The position numbers were made by a program, and so were the translations under genes. DNA of 11,911 bases, from NCBI GenBank assembly GCA_910592005.1, contig CAJVPP010003346.1, positions 1 to 11,911 of the forward strand. Reading direction: 5' to 3'. Positions 1-7,136 of the stretch are shown piece by piece. Numbering within the stretch: the stretch's first letter is position 1; each line of letters begins with the position of its first letter. Origin of the DNA: Funneliformis mosseae (taxonomy: Eukaryota; Glomeromycota; Glomeromycetes; Glomerales; Glomeraceae). The notes below the pieces were generated by a model. It made no database searches and was not told where the DNA came from. It saw only the letters and a list, made by a program, of their open reading frames with translations.

Positions 1-309
1 AAATAACTTACCATCTATTATATTATTAATTTATTTTTTTAAATAAAAAATTTAGTTGACTTTAAATTACAGTAACATGTGTAATTAAATTCTGATAATT
101 AATAAAAATAACTTACACGCTAATAAAATTTATTTATTTAAATAAAAAAATTAGTTGACTTTAAATTATAATAAAAAGTAAATTAAATACCGATAATCAG
201 TAAAAATAACTTACGTTCTATATACATGTATATTCAAATAAAAAATTTAGTAGCGTTTAAATTACAATAAAAAGTATAATTTAAAAACTAATATCAAAAT
301 CATGTTTAC
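1..309 (-). repeat. Tandem repeat of intron-like units, about 3.1 copies
   Basis: Three full copies of a 95-105 bp unit plus the start of a fourth. On the plus strand the shared block AAATAACTTAC starts at 1, 106 and 204, and the block AAATAAAAAATTTAGTTGAC recurs near 41, 140 and 236. Read on the minus strand, each unit is a complete intron: 309-218 (GTAAAC...TAG, 92 nt), 214-120 (GTAAGT...TAG, 95 nt) and 116-15 (GTAAGT...TAG, 102 nt), with another GTAAGT starting at 11. Branch-point-like sites CTACTAAA (253-246), CAACTAA (157-151) and CAACTAA (58-52) lie 30-37 nt before each TAG and are followed by T-rich tracts. The introns are separated by exactly 3 nt: AAC, CGT and ATG. The repeat is seen directly; splicing is inferred. 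Confidence 0.88.
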
Positions 310-464
310 TCTCAATAACAAATTTTGTTGCACTTATACCTGATTCTATGTATTGATAATTATTAAATTTATGGATATCGGGTTCAATTTCAGATATACT
401 TACTTATTAAAATATGCTAAACTTCCTACTCACCAACTTCGTCTACTTTTTTATTGTTAGACAT
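1..464 (-). CDS. 5' part of an unknown spliced gene with possible 3-nt microexons
   Basis: No family is recognised. The start is ATG at 464-462. Exon 1 (464-434) encodes MSNNKKVDEV. An 88-nt intron (433-346) has GTGAGT and TAG ends. Exon 2 (345-310) continues with ESGISATKFVIE; the first Glu codon is split across the junction. If the repeat introns 309-218, 214-120 and 116-15 are removed, the 3-nt exons at 217-215, 119-117 and 14-12 add Lys-Pro-Tyr in frame, and the frame stays open at the window edge. Without the first splice the frame stops after 12 codons. Without the second, it stops at 283-281 after 31 codons. Three-nt exons keep the frame whatever number is included. The clean joining of coding-like exons is the evidence. 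A chance alignment of splice sites in A+T-rich DNA is the alternative. Confidence 0.42.
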
Positions 465-1328
465 CGTTAAAAAAAAATTAAAAAGTTTTTTTTTTCTAGT
501 TTCTTTTTAATTGTCATAAAGTCGTACAATGCACATCACCTTATTGTAACAATGTAATTCGTAAACACAAAGAAATTACTTGACCTCAGTTTTTACATAT
601 CCGTAAATAATTTTTGAAACCTTAATCGTTATATTCCTTGACAGACATAAATGCGATACTCGAATTTGTTATATTGAAATTATTGTTTTGCAGTTATACA
701 TAATTAATTTTTAAATTAAATTAAGGTTTTAACTTAACTTATCAAATGTTTATAGAATCGAGTTTCACAAAATACATTTGTGGCATGTCTATATTCGTTC
801 ACCGTGGAACGATATCATTTGTTCATCAACACGTGAGTATACAGGTCAAATAATTTTAGTTAATGACCAGGCCGTTCAGAGACCATTTCAATATGGCCAA
901 ATGACCTGCTCATTTACCATCACCGTTAAAGAGTGAGTGTAAAGTCAGTGAAGCTGAATTTACAATAATTTAAACAAGGTAAATCATGTCAAGGCCATGT
1001 TATCAGGAAAAAATAGGGACGGTCTGTCATCGCAATTACTTATCTTATTAAGTAGAACCTTTCTTCTGGTTTGACGGCGTTAATAATTTCAGAACTATAA
1101 TTTGACTTTAATATTAAAAATAAATTTATTTTGTAGTATTGAAGATGTAAATTACTAAATTGGGAATGAATTCACGTACTTGACAAAAGAGTCATGTGAT
1201 TTTTCGTTGATTAATCTATTAACATTGCTTTATAATATAATTTCTTTTTATAGAATTAGACAAATAAATCAAAAAAAAAAATCAATAATACTTCAATCAA
1301 AAAGGCGGGAATATTTTTTCGATTGCTA
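465..1328. other. Gene-poor A+T-rich stretch, possible upstream region of the minus-strand gene
   Basis: No open frame reads like a protein. 780-1030 is less A+T-rich than its surroundings and contains a palindromic CACGTG (830-835) and repeated TGACC/GGTCA words (around 843-906), which could be regulatory sites for the minus-strand gene starting at 464. That role is a guess. 465-495 and 1271-1280 are homopolymer-rich. No RNA gene or transposon end was seen. Confidence 0.3.
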
Positions 1329-1500
1329 CTGTACAAGAAGGTCATAAGAATAAATACTGCCGAAGAAAGCTAATACGAAATATGAAGCTAAACCCGCAGT
1401 AATTGCTGCGTTTCAACTCGCCTAAAAATAAAAATATAAAATAAAGTGATCAACCCGAAAACAAACCCGAAAAAGGAACATAAACAGCGCGAAGTCTGAA
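1329..1500 (-). pseudogene. Exon-like pieces of a small membrane protein, unidentified
   Basis: On the minus strand a TTTCAG acceptor ends near 1497. It is followed by about 29 nt and then by a short intron with GTTTGT and TTTTAG ends (about 1467-1422). The next piece reads NAAITAGLASYFVLAFFG and then a few more residues to a stop at 1331-1329. It has the composition of a single membrane-spanning segment. An in-frame TGA lies three codons before that run, so either the gene is broken or the splice choice is wrong. A second frame through the same DNA is open for about 22 codons, so the assignment is weak. No family is recognised. Confidence 0.22.
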
Positions 1501-2111
1501 AAATTAAGAAAATCTTTTAATTGGTTGTCTCTGAAGCGTAAATTAAAAATTTAAAGGACCAAAAAAAAAAAATTAAATTAAAAAACAACTGCTTTGGCAC
1601 TCAGGGATCCAACCTATATGTGAATAATAGTTGTTTTATACCTTTTATTTGATAAAGATGATAATTTGAAGTATATTTATTTTATTTCATTAGTAATTTA
1701 TTAAAATAAGTTGAGAAATTTTCATTAGCGCGCACAATTTTACGATTTTATCAAATAATTTACTTATTTTTTTTTTTTAAAAGAAATTAATAAAATTTTA
1801 AATAAAAAAAATTATAAAAAAAAAAAGTAGAATTGAAATTTTATTTGAGAATACATTATAATTTCTATATTCCTTGAAACTGTATTTATTGCTCTTTTCT
1901 TAAATACATCTTTAAAAAAATCTAAAATTATCAGCGAATCTGAATTCTTGCTTCTCTCTTTGCTACCAAAATGTATATGTAATACAGGATTATGAGTTTT
2001 GTATGTCACGCTGCATGATATTTGTAAATTGACTTTACTTTTTTCATTAAACCGATTTTTATAAACATACCTTTAATTTTATTTTAAACTTTGAAATTTC
2101 CTCTTTATAGC
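1501..2111. other. A+T-rich region with one isolated 65-codon minus-strand frame
   Basis: The stretch is dominated by A and T runs (1561-1572, 1768-1780, 1802-1826). An ATG-started minus-strand frame at 2009-1812 opens with a plausible polar stretch (IHFGSKERSKNSDSL, ILDFFKDVFKKRA). It ends in a low-complexity Phe/Tyr tail caused by A-rich DNA. It has no recognisable family and no supporting splice sites, so it may be a gene relic or chance. 2104-2110 (TTTATAG) could be the intron end just before the sacsin-like relic. Confidence 0.3.
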
Positions 2112-2131
2112 AAGATGCTGACGGCAATTAG

Positions 2132-2141
2132 AACGAGGATT
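2132..2141. repeat. Left target-site duplication of the MITE
   Basis: AACGAGGATT, identical to 2375-2384. Upstream codons (ATG CTG ACG GCA ATT AGA, 2115-2132) continue in the same frame as the ACG AGG ATT AGA codons after the element, as expected if the element landed inside an exon. Confidence 0.85.
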
Positions 2142-2374
2142 TGAGTTTGGAACCGGCAAAATATTCTTTAACCGGTTAATAACCGGTTAAAAGATTCGTT
2201 AACCGGCTAATTTACCGGTTAAAATTAACTTAGGCCAGTACTATAAATTTGGATTAGATAATGTTTTTGCAATCATAAAATTCTCATCTATTTTAACCGG
2301 TTAAAAAAATCTTTAACTGGTTATCTACCTAGTCGGTTAATTAACCGGTTGAAAATTAACTGGTTCCAACCTAT
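2142..2374. mobile_element. 233-bp non-autonomous inverted-repeat element (MITE), Mutator-like by target-duplication length
   Basis: The ends are related inverted repeats. The left end begins GTTTGGAACCGG (2145-2156), and the right end, reverse-complemented, begins GGTTGGAACCAG. Inside, palindromic TTAACCGGTTAA words and variants recur on both arms: 2168-2179, 2181-2190, 2199-2210, 2213-2222, 2293-2304, 2313-2323, 2341-2351. The centre (about 2225-2290) is unique and carries no protein. The element is flanked by identical 10-bp copies of AACGAGGATT. A 9-11 bp duplication is typical of Mutator-like elements, so that class is inferred. It sits in the sacsin-like gene; the gene's frame runs into the left copy and resumes after the right copy. 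Confidence 0.85.
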
Positions 2375-2384
2375 AACGAGGATT
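2375..2384. repeat. Right target-site duplication of the MITE
   Basis: AACGAGGATT, a perfect 10/10 match to 2132-2141. It is followed directly by the sacsin-like coding blocks. Confidence 0.85.
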
Positions 2385-2977
2385 AGACCACATTACATTA
2401 TACTCGATAAAATTCTTGAAGAATATCCTGATGGTTCACAGGTTATTAATGAAATTCTGATGATGCGTATCGAACGACTTGGACATAATACTTATTCATC
2501 AAATATTTTACTTCTACTGGGCTTGATTAAATATCAAGGGTCTGCATTATTGGCAAGAAATAATACAAGAAATAGATTTTACTACTTTATTAAGATTAGC
2601 CGATAAATGATTAATTTGATAGTATTAGTGGTAAATATCACTTCAATAATGTTGTAATTCACATTATTAAATGACATTTTACATTTATAGTAATTGGTGT
2701 CGGATTCAATTTTATCAAAACCACCGATTCTCATGCTTTCATTACCGATATTAATTATCCTTGAATCATAAGTGATGTTGGTGTCATATCGAAATAGATT
2801 TGGCTGAAAAATATCCTGATCGATTTCTCCTTTGGAATGAACCCTGTAACGTTATTCCTCTGTGATTCAGAAAGCTCTAGAAGTATTTATGAACATAATG
2901 AAATCTTACAAATGTTTCATAGCATTTACATAATGAGAGCAATTACGTTGTTAGTCACAAATCATACTGCGCCTTAG

Positions 2978-3199
2978 ATGATCTACAACTGCGCCGAATA
3001 TTATGAAAATGATACATGTTAAACATGTAATATATGTATCGCTTTATAATACATGTATCGAATAATTTACTTTTTAATATAACTTTATATAGTCTACTTT
3101 TTATTATTTATATTATATTCTCTAGCTTTCATTATATGTATTATTTTTATTTATCAAAAAGCGTATTATAGTACTAGTTAACGATTTTATATTAATAGA
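2978..3199. other. A+T-rich stretch with nested small palindromes
   Basis: 3011-3060 contains ACATGTTAAACATGT (a palindrome) and several TACATGTATCG-like words in both orientations, so the segment could fold into a hairpin. The rest, to about 3199, is A+T-rich without coding signs. It separates the end of the sacsin-like relic from a possible LTR fragment. Confidence 0.4.
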
Positions 3200-3345
3200 C
3201 CTGTAATTTGACCTTGAGTCGACAGAGTTCGAAGAGAGTTCGATCAGATAGTTTTCTGAATAAGACTTGGGACTAGACTTATAACTCTACAGTTAATAAA
3301 GTTACTATTTTACACTTTCAACCTTCTTCTATTCTTCATCATAGG
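3200..3345 (+). mobile_element. Possible solo LTR fragment
   Basis: This less A+T-rich segment has the texture of the 3' part of a fungal retrotransposon LTR: a short run with AGAGTTCGA twice (3224-3243), then AAGACTTGG, CTCTACAGTTAATAAAG (AATAAA signal at 3295-3300) and a pyrimidine-rich end near 3320-3340. No matching second LTR, primer-binding site or reverse transcriptase was found. The identification is by resemblance only. Confidence 0.28.
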
Positions 3346-3402
3346 ATTGATCGTGATAACCTACTACACAAGTGAATCGTGATAATAAATCGTGTTTGTT
3401 TG

Positions 3403-3510
3403 TTAATCGTTAATTTCTCTTAGGAAAGACCTTTGAGATAATTGTATTATTAAGTTAATTAGTTTTGTTAGCTTGGTTTGAGACGATTCCAGGTCTAACA
3501 ACGTAAACGA
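3403..3510 (+). repeat. Dispersed hairpin-containing repeat, copy 1
   Basis: This segment aligns along about 108 bp with 10753-10860, at roughly 75% identity by eye. Conserved blocks are TTAATCGT, TTAGGAAAGACCTT, GTTAGCTTGGTTT and ATTCCAGGTCTAACAACGTAAA. The 3' half can fold: TTGTTAG pairs with CTAACAA, and CTTGG lies opposite CCAGG. Copy 2 keeps a similar pairing with different bases. It may be the end of a transposon family or a short interspersed element. No flanking duplication was found. Confidence 0.6.
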
Positions 3511-3829
3511 GAATACAAATTAAATATTTCAAAATAACTTCAAATCTTTAAAATTTAAATAATTTACCAAATGAAAACAATCATTTGCATCGAAATTATT
3601 ATTAACTAATATAATTTTATATAGTAAACCTTCATTTTAGTAACTAAGGGTAATATTATAATTTTCAAATATTATTTTACCAAATGTTATGATCTAAATT
3701 TATTTAATTGTTATATAGTGGACCAAACGATATCGAAAATACTACAGAACCTAAGCAGAGAAAATTATTAACTTCTGTTAGTTTATAACACTTTCCCTAG
3801 TCTGTTGTTGTAATTGCTATTCGTATATC
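3511..3829 (+). other. A+T-rich region with a short exon-like piece at 3719-3791
   Basis: A possible intron (3650-3718, GTAATA...TATATAG, 69 nt) precedes a frame reading GPNDIENTTEPKQRKLLTSV and ending in TAA at about 3789-3791. The composition (Asn, Glu, Lys, Pro, Gln) is protein-like, but the piece is short and has no family. TTACCAAATG occurs twice (about 3565 and 3678), each followed later by TATATAG, so this intron may also have been duplicated. It could be an exon relic or chance. Confidence 0.22.
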
Positions 3830-3867
3830 TTGATAAATAATCAAATAATCATTATTTTATTTATCAA
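3830..3867. repeat. Perfect 10-bp inverted repeat (hairpin)
   Basis: TTGATAAATA (3830-3839) pairs with TATTTATCAA (3858-3867) across an 18-nt A+T-rich loop. It may be only a base-composition effect in such A+T-rich DNA. No coding frame or element end is attached. Confidence 0.45.
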
Positions 3868-4576
3868 AACTGTTCGATTTAAATTTCGAGCCTATACTGT
3901 AGCAAGAATATAATTTTATACAATACATAAACAACACGATGTATGAGTTAAAATTTACCTAGAAAATTTCTTTCGTCTTTTTTTATCACAATTAGATTTA
4001 ATTTAATAAATTTATAAAACTCAAAATAATAAAATAAACTTATATGTATAAATTATATAGATAAGTTAATAATCTAGAACAAAACCAATATTTTGAATAA
4101 ATATCAAGTTCGTAGCAATTTGTCATAAAGAAATTTTTTATTTCATTTTTGTGGCGCAGTTACTTACAATTCATTCATTCTTCAATAAGTTTGTGACTTT
4201 ACTTCTAGACGTAATCAACATTACGAAATTGTTCATTAAGTTTGCTTTTTTTCAGTTTGGCTGCCTCATTTACATAAACTTTTTTTAATTTGATCTTATT
4301 CTCTGCTTATCAGACCATACAATAAAATACTATTTATTGAAATAAATCGTAATAATAAAACAAATCTTATAATTAATCGATGCACCGAAAGAAACAATAA
4401 AATTGAAAAAAAATTAAAAACAATAATGGGAAATCACCTACAATTAAGAAACGATCAATCAAATAATTGAGAACTTTTATTTATCATCCCAGATGATTTA
4501 TTTTATGTCTAGATCATGTGAAATCAGTAAATCGTGCATTTCATAACAAGATAATCATCTATTCAGAATCCATTTC
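3868..4576. other. Gene-poor A+T-rich stretch
   Basis: No supported gene, RNA or repeat family was seen. A minus-strand frame near 4248-4140 reads a few protein-like residues (SKVTNLLKNE) but is short and interrupted. Confidence 0.5.
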
Positions 4577-4837
4577 TTAGAAATCCGTTAGAAATGTGTT
4601 CCATAATATTTCTATATGTGTTAACGGATTAGCCTGTCGGTCTTCGTCGTATATAATATTTGTCAAATAATCCTCTTGTTCTTTTAATAATTGTAAGTTT
4701 TTTTGACAATAGGAGTAGTAATACAATTTTTTTATTTTAAAAAAATGCCCTGCTTTGAAAATATCTAGAATTTCGGGTTTATTTGTAATTATAATTATTT
4801 TTAATACTTTTTGGTTCGATCTTAAAGAAATAAGCTT
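4577..4837 (-). CDS. Unidentified open frame, likely gene fragment or internal exon
   Basis: An 86-codon frame without an ATG start lies between TAA at 4840-4838 and TAA at 4579-4577. Its second half has the mixed, acidic composition of real protein: YCQKNLQLLKEQEDYLTNII, then YDEDRQANPLTHIEILWNTF. The leucine and glutamate spacing suggests a helix. The first half is Lys/Ile-rich (KPEILDIFKAGHFFKIKK). After the stop, the same frame runs on for only four more codons. With stops this common in A+T-rich DNA, about one such frame could occur by chance in the window, so composition is the main support. No homologue is recognised. Missing start and splice sites suggest a relic. Confidence 0.32.
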   Translation of the reverse strand, partial: KLISLRSNQKVLKIIIITNKPEILDIFKAGHFFKIKKLYYYSYCQKNLQLLKEQEDYLTNIIYDEDRQANPLTHIEILWNTFLTDF

Positions 4838-5297
4838 TTAGTTATTATTAGCATAATATTTTTACTTTCGGATACTATTGTTTTGGTTACAGTGATCGAA
4901 AGTTTTTTTTTTGAATTTTTTTAAAAAAAAACTATTTTTTTTATTAATCATTAGGTGCTCTTCATTTCATAAATAAGCGGTATGAATTTTTTTTTTTTTT
5001 AAGATCAGGTCAGGTCACTGCGATATAATAATTTTTATTTCTCCATAATTTAATTGTTTTTATTTTTTATTATTTCCGTTGGTTTTTTCTTTGATCATTC
5101 CACTATAATGTTCTTAAATCCAATTATATTAAAAAAGAAAATTTATTATGATGTAATTACGACTCAATCCTTCTATTTCCGCACTTATGCGCTACATTAA
5201 AATAGATTATAATATGATTCCTACCAAGACTAATCAAAAATTAAACCCAACTCGAAAAACAAAATTAATTTTTAAATTAAAAATTTTATTTTAATAT
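4838..5297. other. Homopolymer-rich region with one weak plus-strand frame
   Basis: T and A runs dominate (4903-4930, 4986-5000). GATCAGGTCAGGTCACTG (5003-5020) holds a short direct repeat. A plus-strand frame of about 48 codons ends at about 5199 and reads KKKIYYDVITTQSFYFRTYA near its end, protein-like but too short to call. Nothing else was seen. Confidence 0.35.
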
Positions 5298-5315
5298 CGA
5301 TGGGTTTTTGTCATT

Positions 5316-5384
5316 CGTCGAAACTTTGCCCCCCGTCGAAAATTTACCACCCGTCGAAACTTTTGCCACCCGTCGAAACTTTCG
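5316..5384 (+). repeat. GTCGAAA minisatellite, four units of 18-19 bp
   Basis: CGTCGAAA starts at 5316, 5334, 5352 and 5371. The unit is close to CGTCGAAACTTTTGCCACC. A diverged unit (TGTCGAAACC) lies at about 5446-5455. The block GATGGGTT occurs on both sides (about 5299 and 5424). The G+C content is far above the surroundings. It probably belongs to a larger non-autonomous element or satellite; boundaries were not found. Confidence 0.8.
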
Positions 5385-5456
5385 CAATTTTTCCTTTAAT
5401 AAAAAAATTTGGCAATAAGTTTTGATGGGTTACGATTTCGATGCCTGTCGAAACCT

Positions 5457-5471
5457 CCGGGTTTTGCCCGG
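5457..5471. repeat. CCGGG-TTTTG-CCCGG hairpin beside the minisatellite
   Basis: A perfect 5-bp G+C stem (5457-5461 with 5467-5471) and a 5-nt loop end the G+C-rich segment containing the GTCGAAA repeats. It may mark the end of the same element. Confidence 0.5.
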
Positions 5472-5803
5472 CAACCTTACTTTGTAATATTTAATTAAAG
5501 GGCTAAAGATAGAAAGATGAACTTTACCTTAATATTTAATTATAATTCTTTATTAAAAGAAATACTGAAATTTAACGTTAACTAATTAATTTCGAAATTT
5601 AACAATTTGAATTTCATCAATTAATAATATTTTCCAATTTTATACTTTTGTATTTAAAATTTTGACTAAAGAATTTAATTTTTTAATTAATGAAATAGAA
5701 TCTTTATTTATAACATTAATTTTTGGCTGGAAACTTTCGCTCTGTTCTCATCTATATCCTGGAAATTTAAACATTTATGATAAACTTTTTTTTCATGATC
5801 TTT
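5472..5803. other. Gene-poor A+T-rich stretch
   Basis: Only A+T-rich sequence with short TTAATT palindromes was seen. No supported feature. Confidence 0.5.
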
Positions 5804-5935
5804 ATGACAAATACCATCATTCGTCCTAATCAACATATTATTTATCCAACAGACACTCCAGAATATATGCCATTATTTCGTTTTTTTTTTTTTATATTCG
5901 AACATTCTCCATTGCAGGTTCGAATTTTTGAATAA
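5804..5935 (+). CDS. Short unidentified frame, doubtful
   Basis: The 43-codon ATG frame begins MTNTIIRPNQHIIYPTDTPE, a plausible protein N-terminus with several prolines. It then runs through a T14 tract (about 5880-5893) encoding a Phe run and ends in TAA at 5933-5935. The T tract is a likely slippage site, so the true frame after it is unclear. No homologue is recognised. Confidence 0.18.
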   Translation: MTNTIIRPNQHIIYPTDTPEYMPLFRFFFFIFEHSPLQVRIFE

Positions 5936-6130
5936 CAACTTTCACAATCTAATTTAATTACAAAGGATTTATTTTCAATAAAATACTTTAAGAATTTCAA
6001 AAGAATTATATGTAATAATTATTCACGGGGAACTGAATATTGTTACGATTGAATGTAATTCCGGCAGAAATCTCCATAATTCCGCATGAAAATCGCTTTC
6101 GATATTTACAGTTAGTCTTTTTGATGGATA

Positions 6131-6193
6131 ATTAGCCAGGATGTCAAGGTTTCAGTATGACAAAATGTTCAAGATGTCAGGCTGGCTTAATTA
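6131..6193. repeat. Imperfect inverted repeat with internal GATGTCA direct repeat
   Basis: ATTAGCCAG (6131-6139) is mirrored by CTGGCTTAAT (6182-6191). GATGTCA occurs at 6140-6146 and 6173-6179 just inside. The plus-strand frame across it contains a Cys-rich stretch (TKCSRCQAGL), but a stop lies just upstream. It could be a tiny element remnant. Confidence 0.35.
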
Positions 6194-6243
6194 TTATTTT
6201 TTTTTTTTTAATATATATACCAAGCTGAAAATCCTTAAACAGC

Positions 6244-6420
6244 TCAATATCCACGCTCGCCCTTAATATATTTCTTTGAATACATTTCCTTCGAATTCTT
6301 AACTTTTACACCTTCGCGATAATTTCGTTTTCGCCGTTTCAACTTTTTAATTTCGCATATGTAACACCATTTATTATTTATTTTAATTCCCGATTTTATT
6401 AGTATTTTATAATTAAATTT
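6244..6420 (-). CDS. Unidentified basic open frame, doubtful
   Basis: A 58-codon frame with no ATG before its middle lies between TAA just upstream of 6420 and TGA at 6246-6244. It contains WCYICEIKKLKRRKRNYREG and then a Lys-rich tail. The two Cys and the basic run could suggest a nucleic-acid-binding piece, but there is no family match. Higher CG content at 6316-6342 sets this part off from its flanks. Chance is a real alternative. Confidence 0.2.
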   Translation of the reverse strand, partial: KFNYKILIKSGIKINNKWCYICEIKKLKRRKRNYREGVKVKNSKEMYSKKYIKGERGY

Positions 6421-6660
6421 TTATGTAATTTTTCGTAATTTGCGTAATTTTAATTAATTAGAAGTTAATACTCGACATTTATAGAGTTTAAAATATTGAT
6501 CAAGCGAAAGTGTAGAGCGTTGAGGCAACACTTATTAATTTGATAATATTAAATAAATAATCTGTCATTGTTACTTTACTTCATTTTTACTCAATAAAAA
6601 CCTTCTGCTTACATTTAAAATTGTTTATAAATACATAAGCGAAAGAACTGAATACAACAC

Positions 6661-6716
6661 TATCAAGAAATATACCTCATTTCGGTTTCACAATGATATT
6701 TATCAAGAAGCATACC
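6661..6716 (+). repeat. 16-bp direct repeat, 40 bp apart
   Basis: TATCAAGAAATATACC (6661-6676) and TATCAAGAAGCATACC (6701-6716) match at 14 of 16 positions. They lie in a 43-codon frame ending near 6769 that has no recognisable product. Confidence 0.4.
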
Positions 6717-6890
6717 GAAAATCTATCATGTGATACACAGGAATTTTTTATGCAGTATTTGACTTTCTGATTAGAGTTGGTAGGTGATGGCATAGGTAAG
6801 GTATATACATTTTGGTTGCAGTTTGCTTATTATTAAATGCTGGATGTTATCCATGCTGACTTTATCTTTTATATGATTTTATTTATTTAC

Positions 6891-7073
6891 TTTTTTCATT
6901 TCTTTCATTCGGTTTATTTAATCTTCTTCACCTTCTAGCTTACACACCAATTTATGTTGATATATGTTTTTAATTACAAGATAATCAACCGCGAGTAAGG
7001 GTTGTTGTTATCATTTTTTATGTCAAATTTTTTTTGTTTTTTTTTTATTTCTCGCGTTCGTTTTATTTAATCT
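6891..7073 (+). repeat. Diverged 33-bp direct repeat flanking a T-rich segment
   Basis: The segment at 6891-6924 (ending CGGTTTATTTAATCT) resembles 7041-7073 (ending CGTTTTATTTAATCT). Both are pyrimidine-rich, so part of the similarity may be compositional. Confidence 0.3.
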
Positions 7074-7136
7074 CGTAGTTCCTTGACTACAAACCCCAGA
7101 TCATTTTTATTTTAAAGTTTTTTAATTAAAGAATGA

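Larger units (their letters stand above)
2112..2977 (+). pseudogene. Sacsin-type GHKL ATPase domain protein, broken
   Basis: Sacsin-type repeats carry an Hsp90-like ATP-binding fold. Pieces appear in the family order. First is ILEEYPDGSQVINEIL (about 2411-2459), the helix before the N box. DDA follows out of frame (2459-2467), so the N-box Asn-Ala is lost. Next are KYQGSALLARNN (about 2530-2565), EIDFTTLLRLADK in another frame (2569-2607), IGVGFNFIKTTDSHAFIT (2693-2746, the family's FGIGFNSVYHITD box) and LAEKYPDRFLLWNEPC (2800-2847). A last frame, SRSIYEHNEILQMFH, starts at 2876 and stops at 2975-2977. A 60-nt intron (2631-2690, GTAAAT...TAG) fits between two blocks. At least three frame changes, several stops and a transposon at 2142-2374 make it non-functional. 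The open frame at 2349-2606 is a transposon-gene chimera. The family call is from memory of conserved motifs but is strong. Confidence 0.82.

Noticed and set aside
302..460. Plus-strand frame of 52 codons with one TGA
   Set aside because: It overlaps the minus-strand exons, which have consistent splice sites and better composition. No family is seen in the plus reading.
968..1050. Short ATG frame MSRPCYQEKIGTVC
   Set aside because: Only about 20 codons, no splice sites, no homologue.
1592..1620. tRNA-like T-arm (GGTTGGATCCC on the minus strand)
   Set aside because: No matching acceptor 5' half, D-arm or anticodon arm at the right distance on either strand.
1812..2009. 65-codon minus-strand ATG frame as a real gene
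   Set aside because: No family, no splice context, and the last third is a Phe/Tyr run translated from A-rich DNA. Kept only as a note in the regional entry.
3480..3500. Pol III B-box-like GACGATTCC in the hairpin repeat, suggesting a tRNA-derived SINE
   Set aside because: No A box at suitable spacing, and the match to the B-box consensus is poor. The second copy does not preserve it.
5003..5020. GGTCAGGTCA repeat as a nuclear-receptor-like or telomere-type site
   Set aside because: Two short copies only. Such factors are not expected in fungi, and the repeat does not extend.
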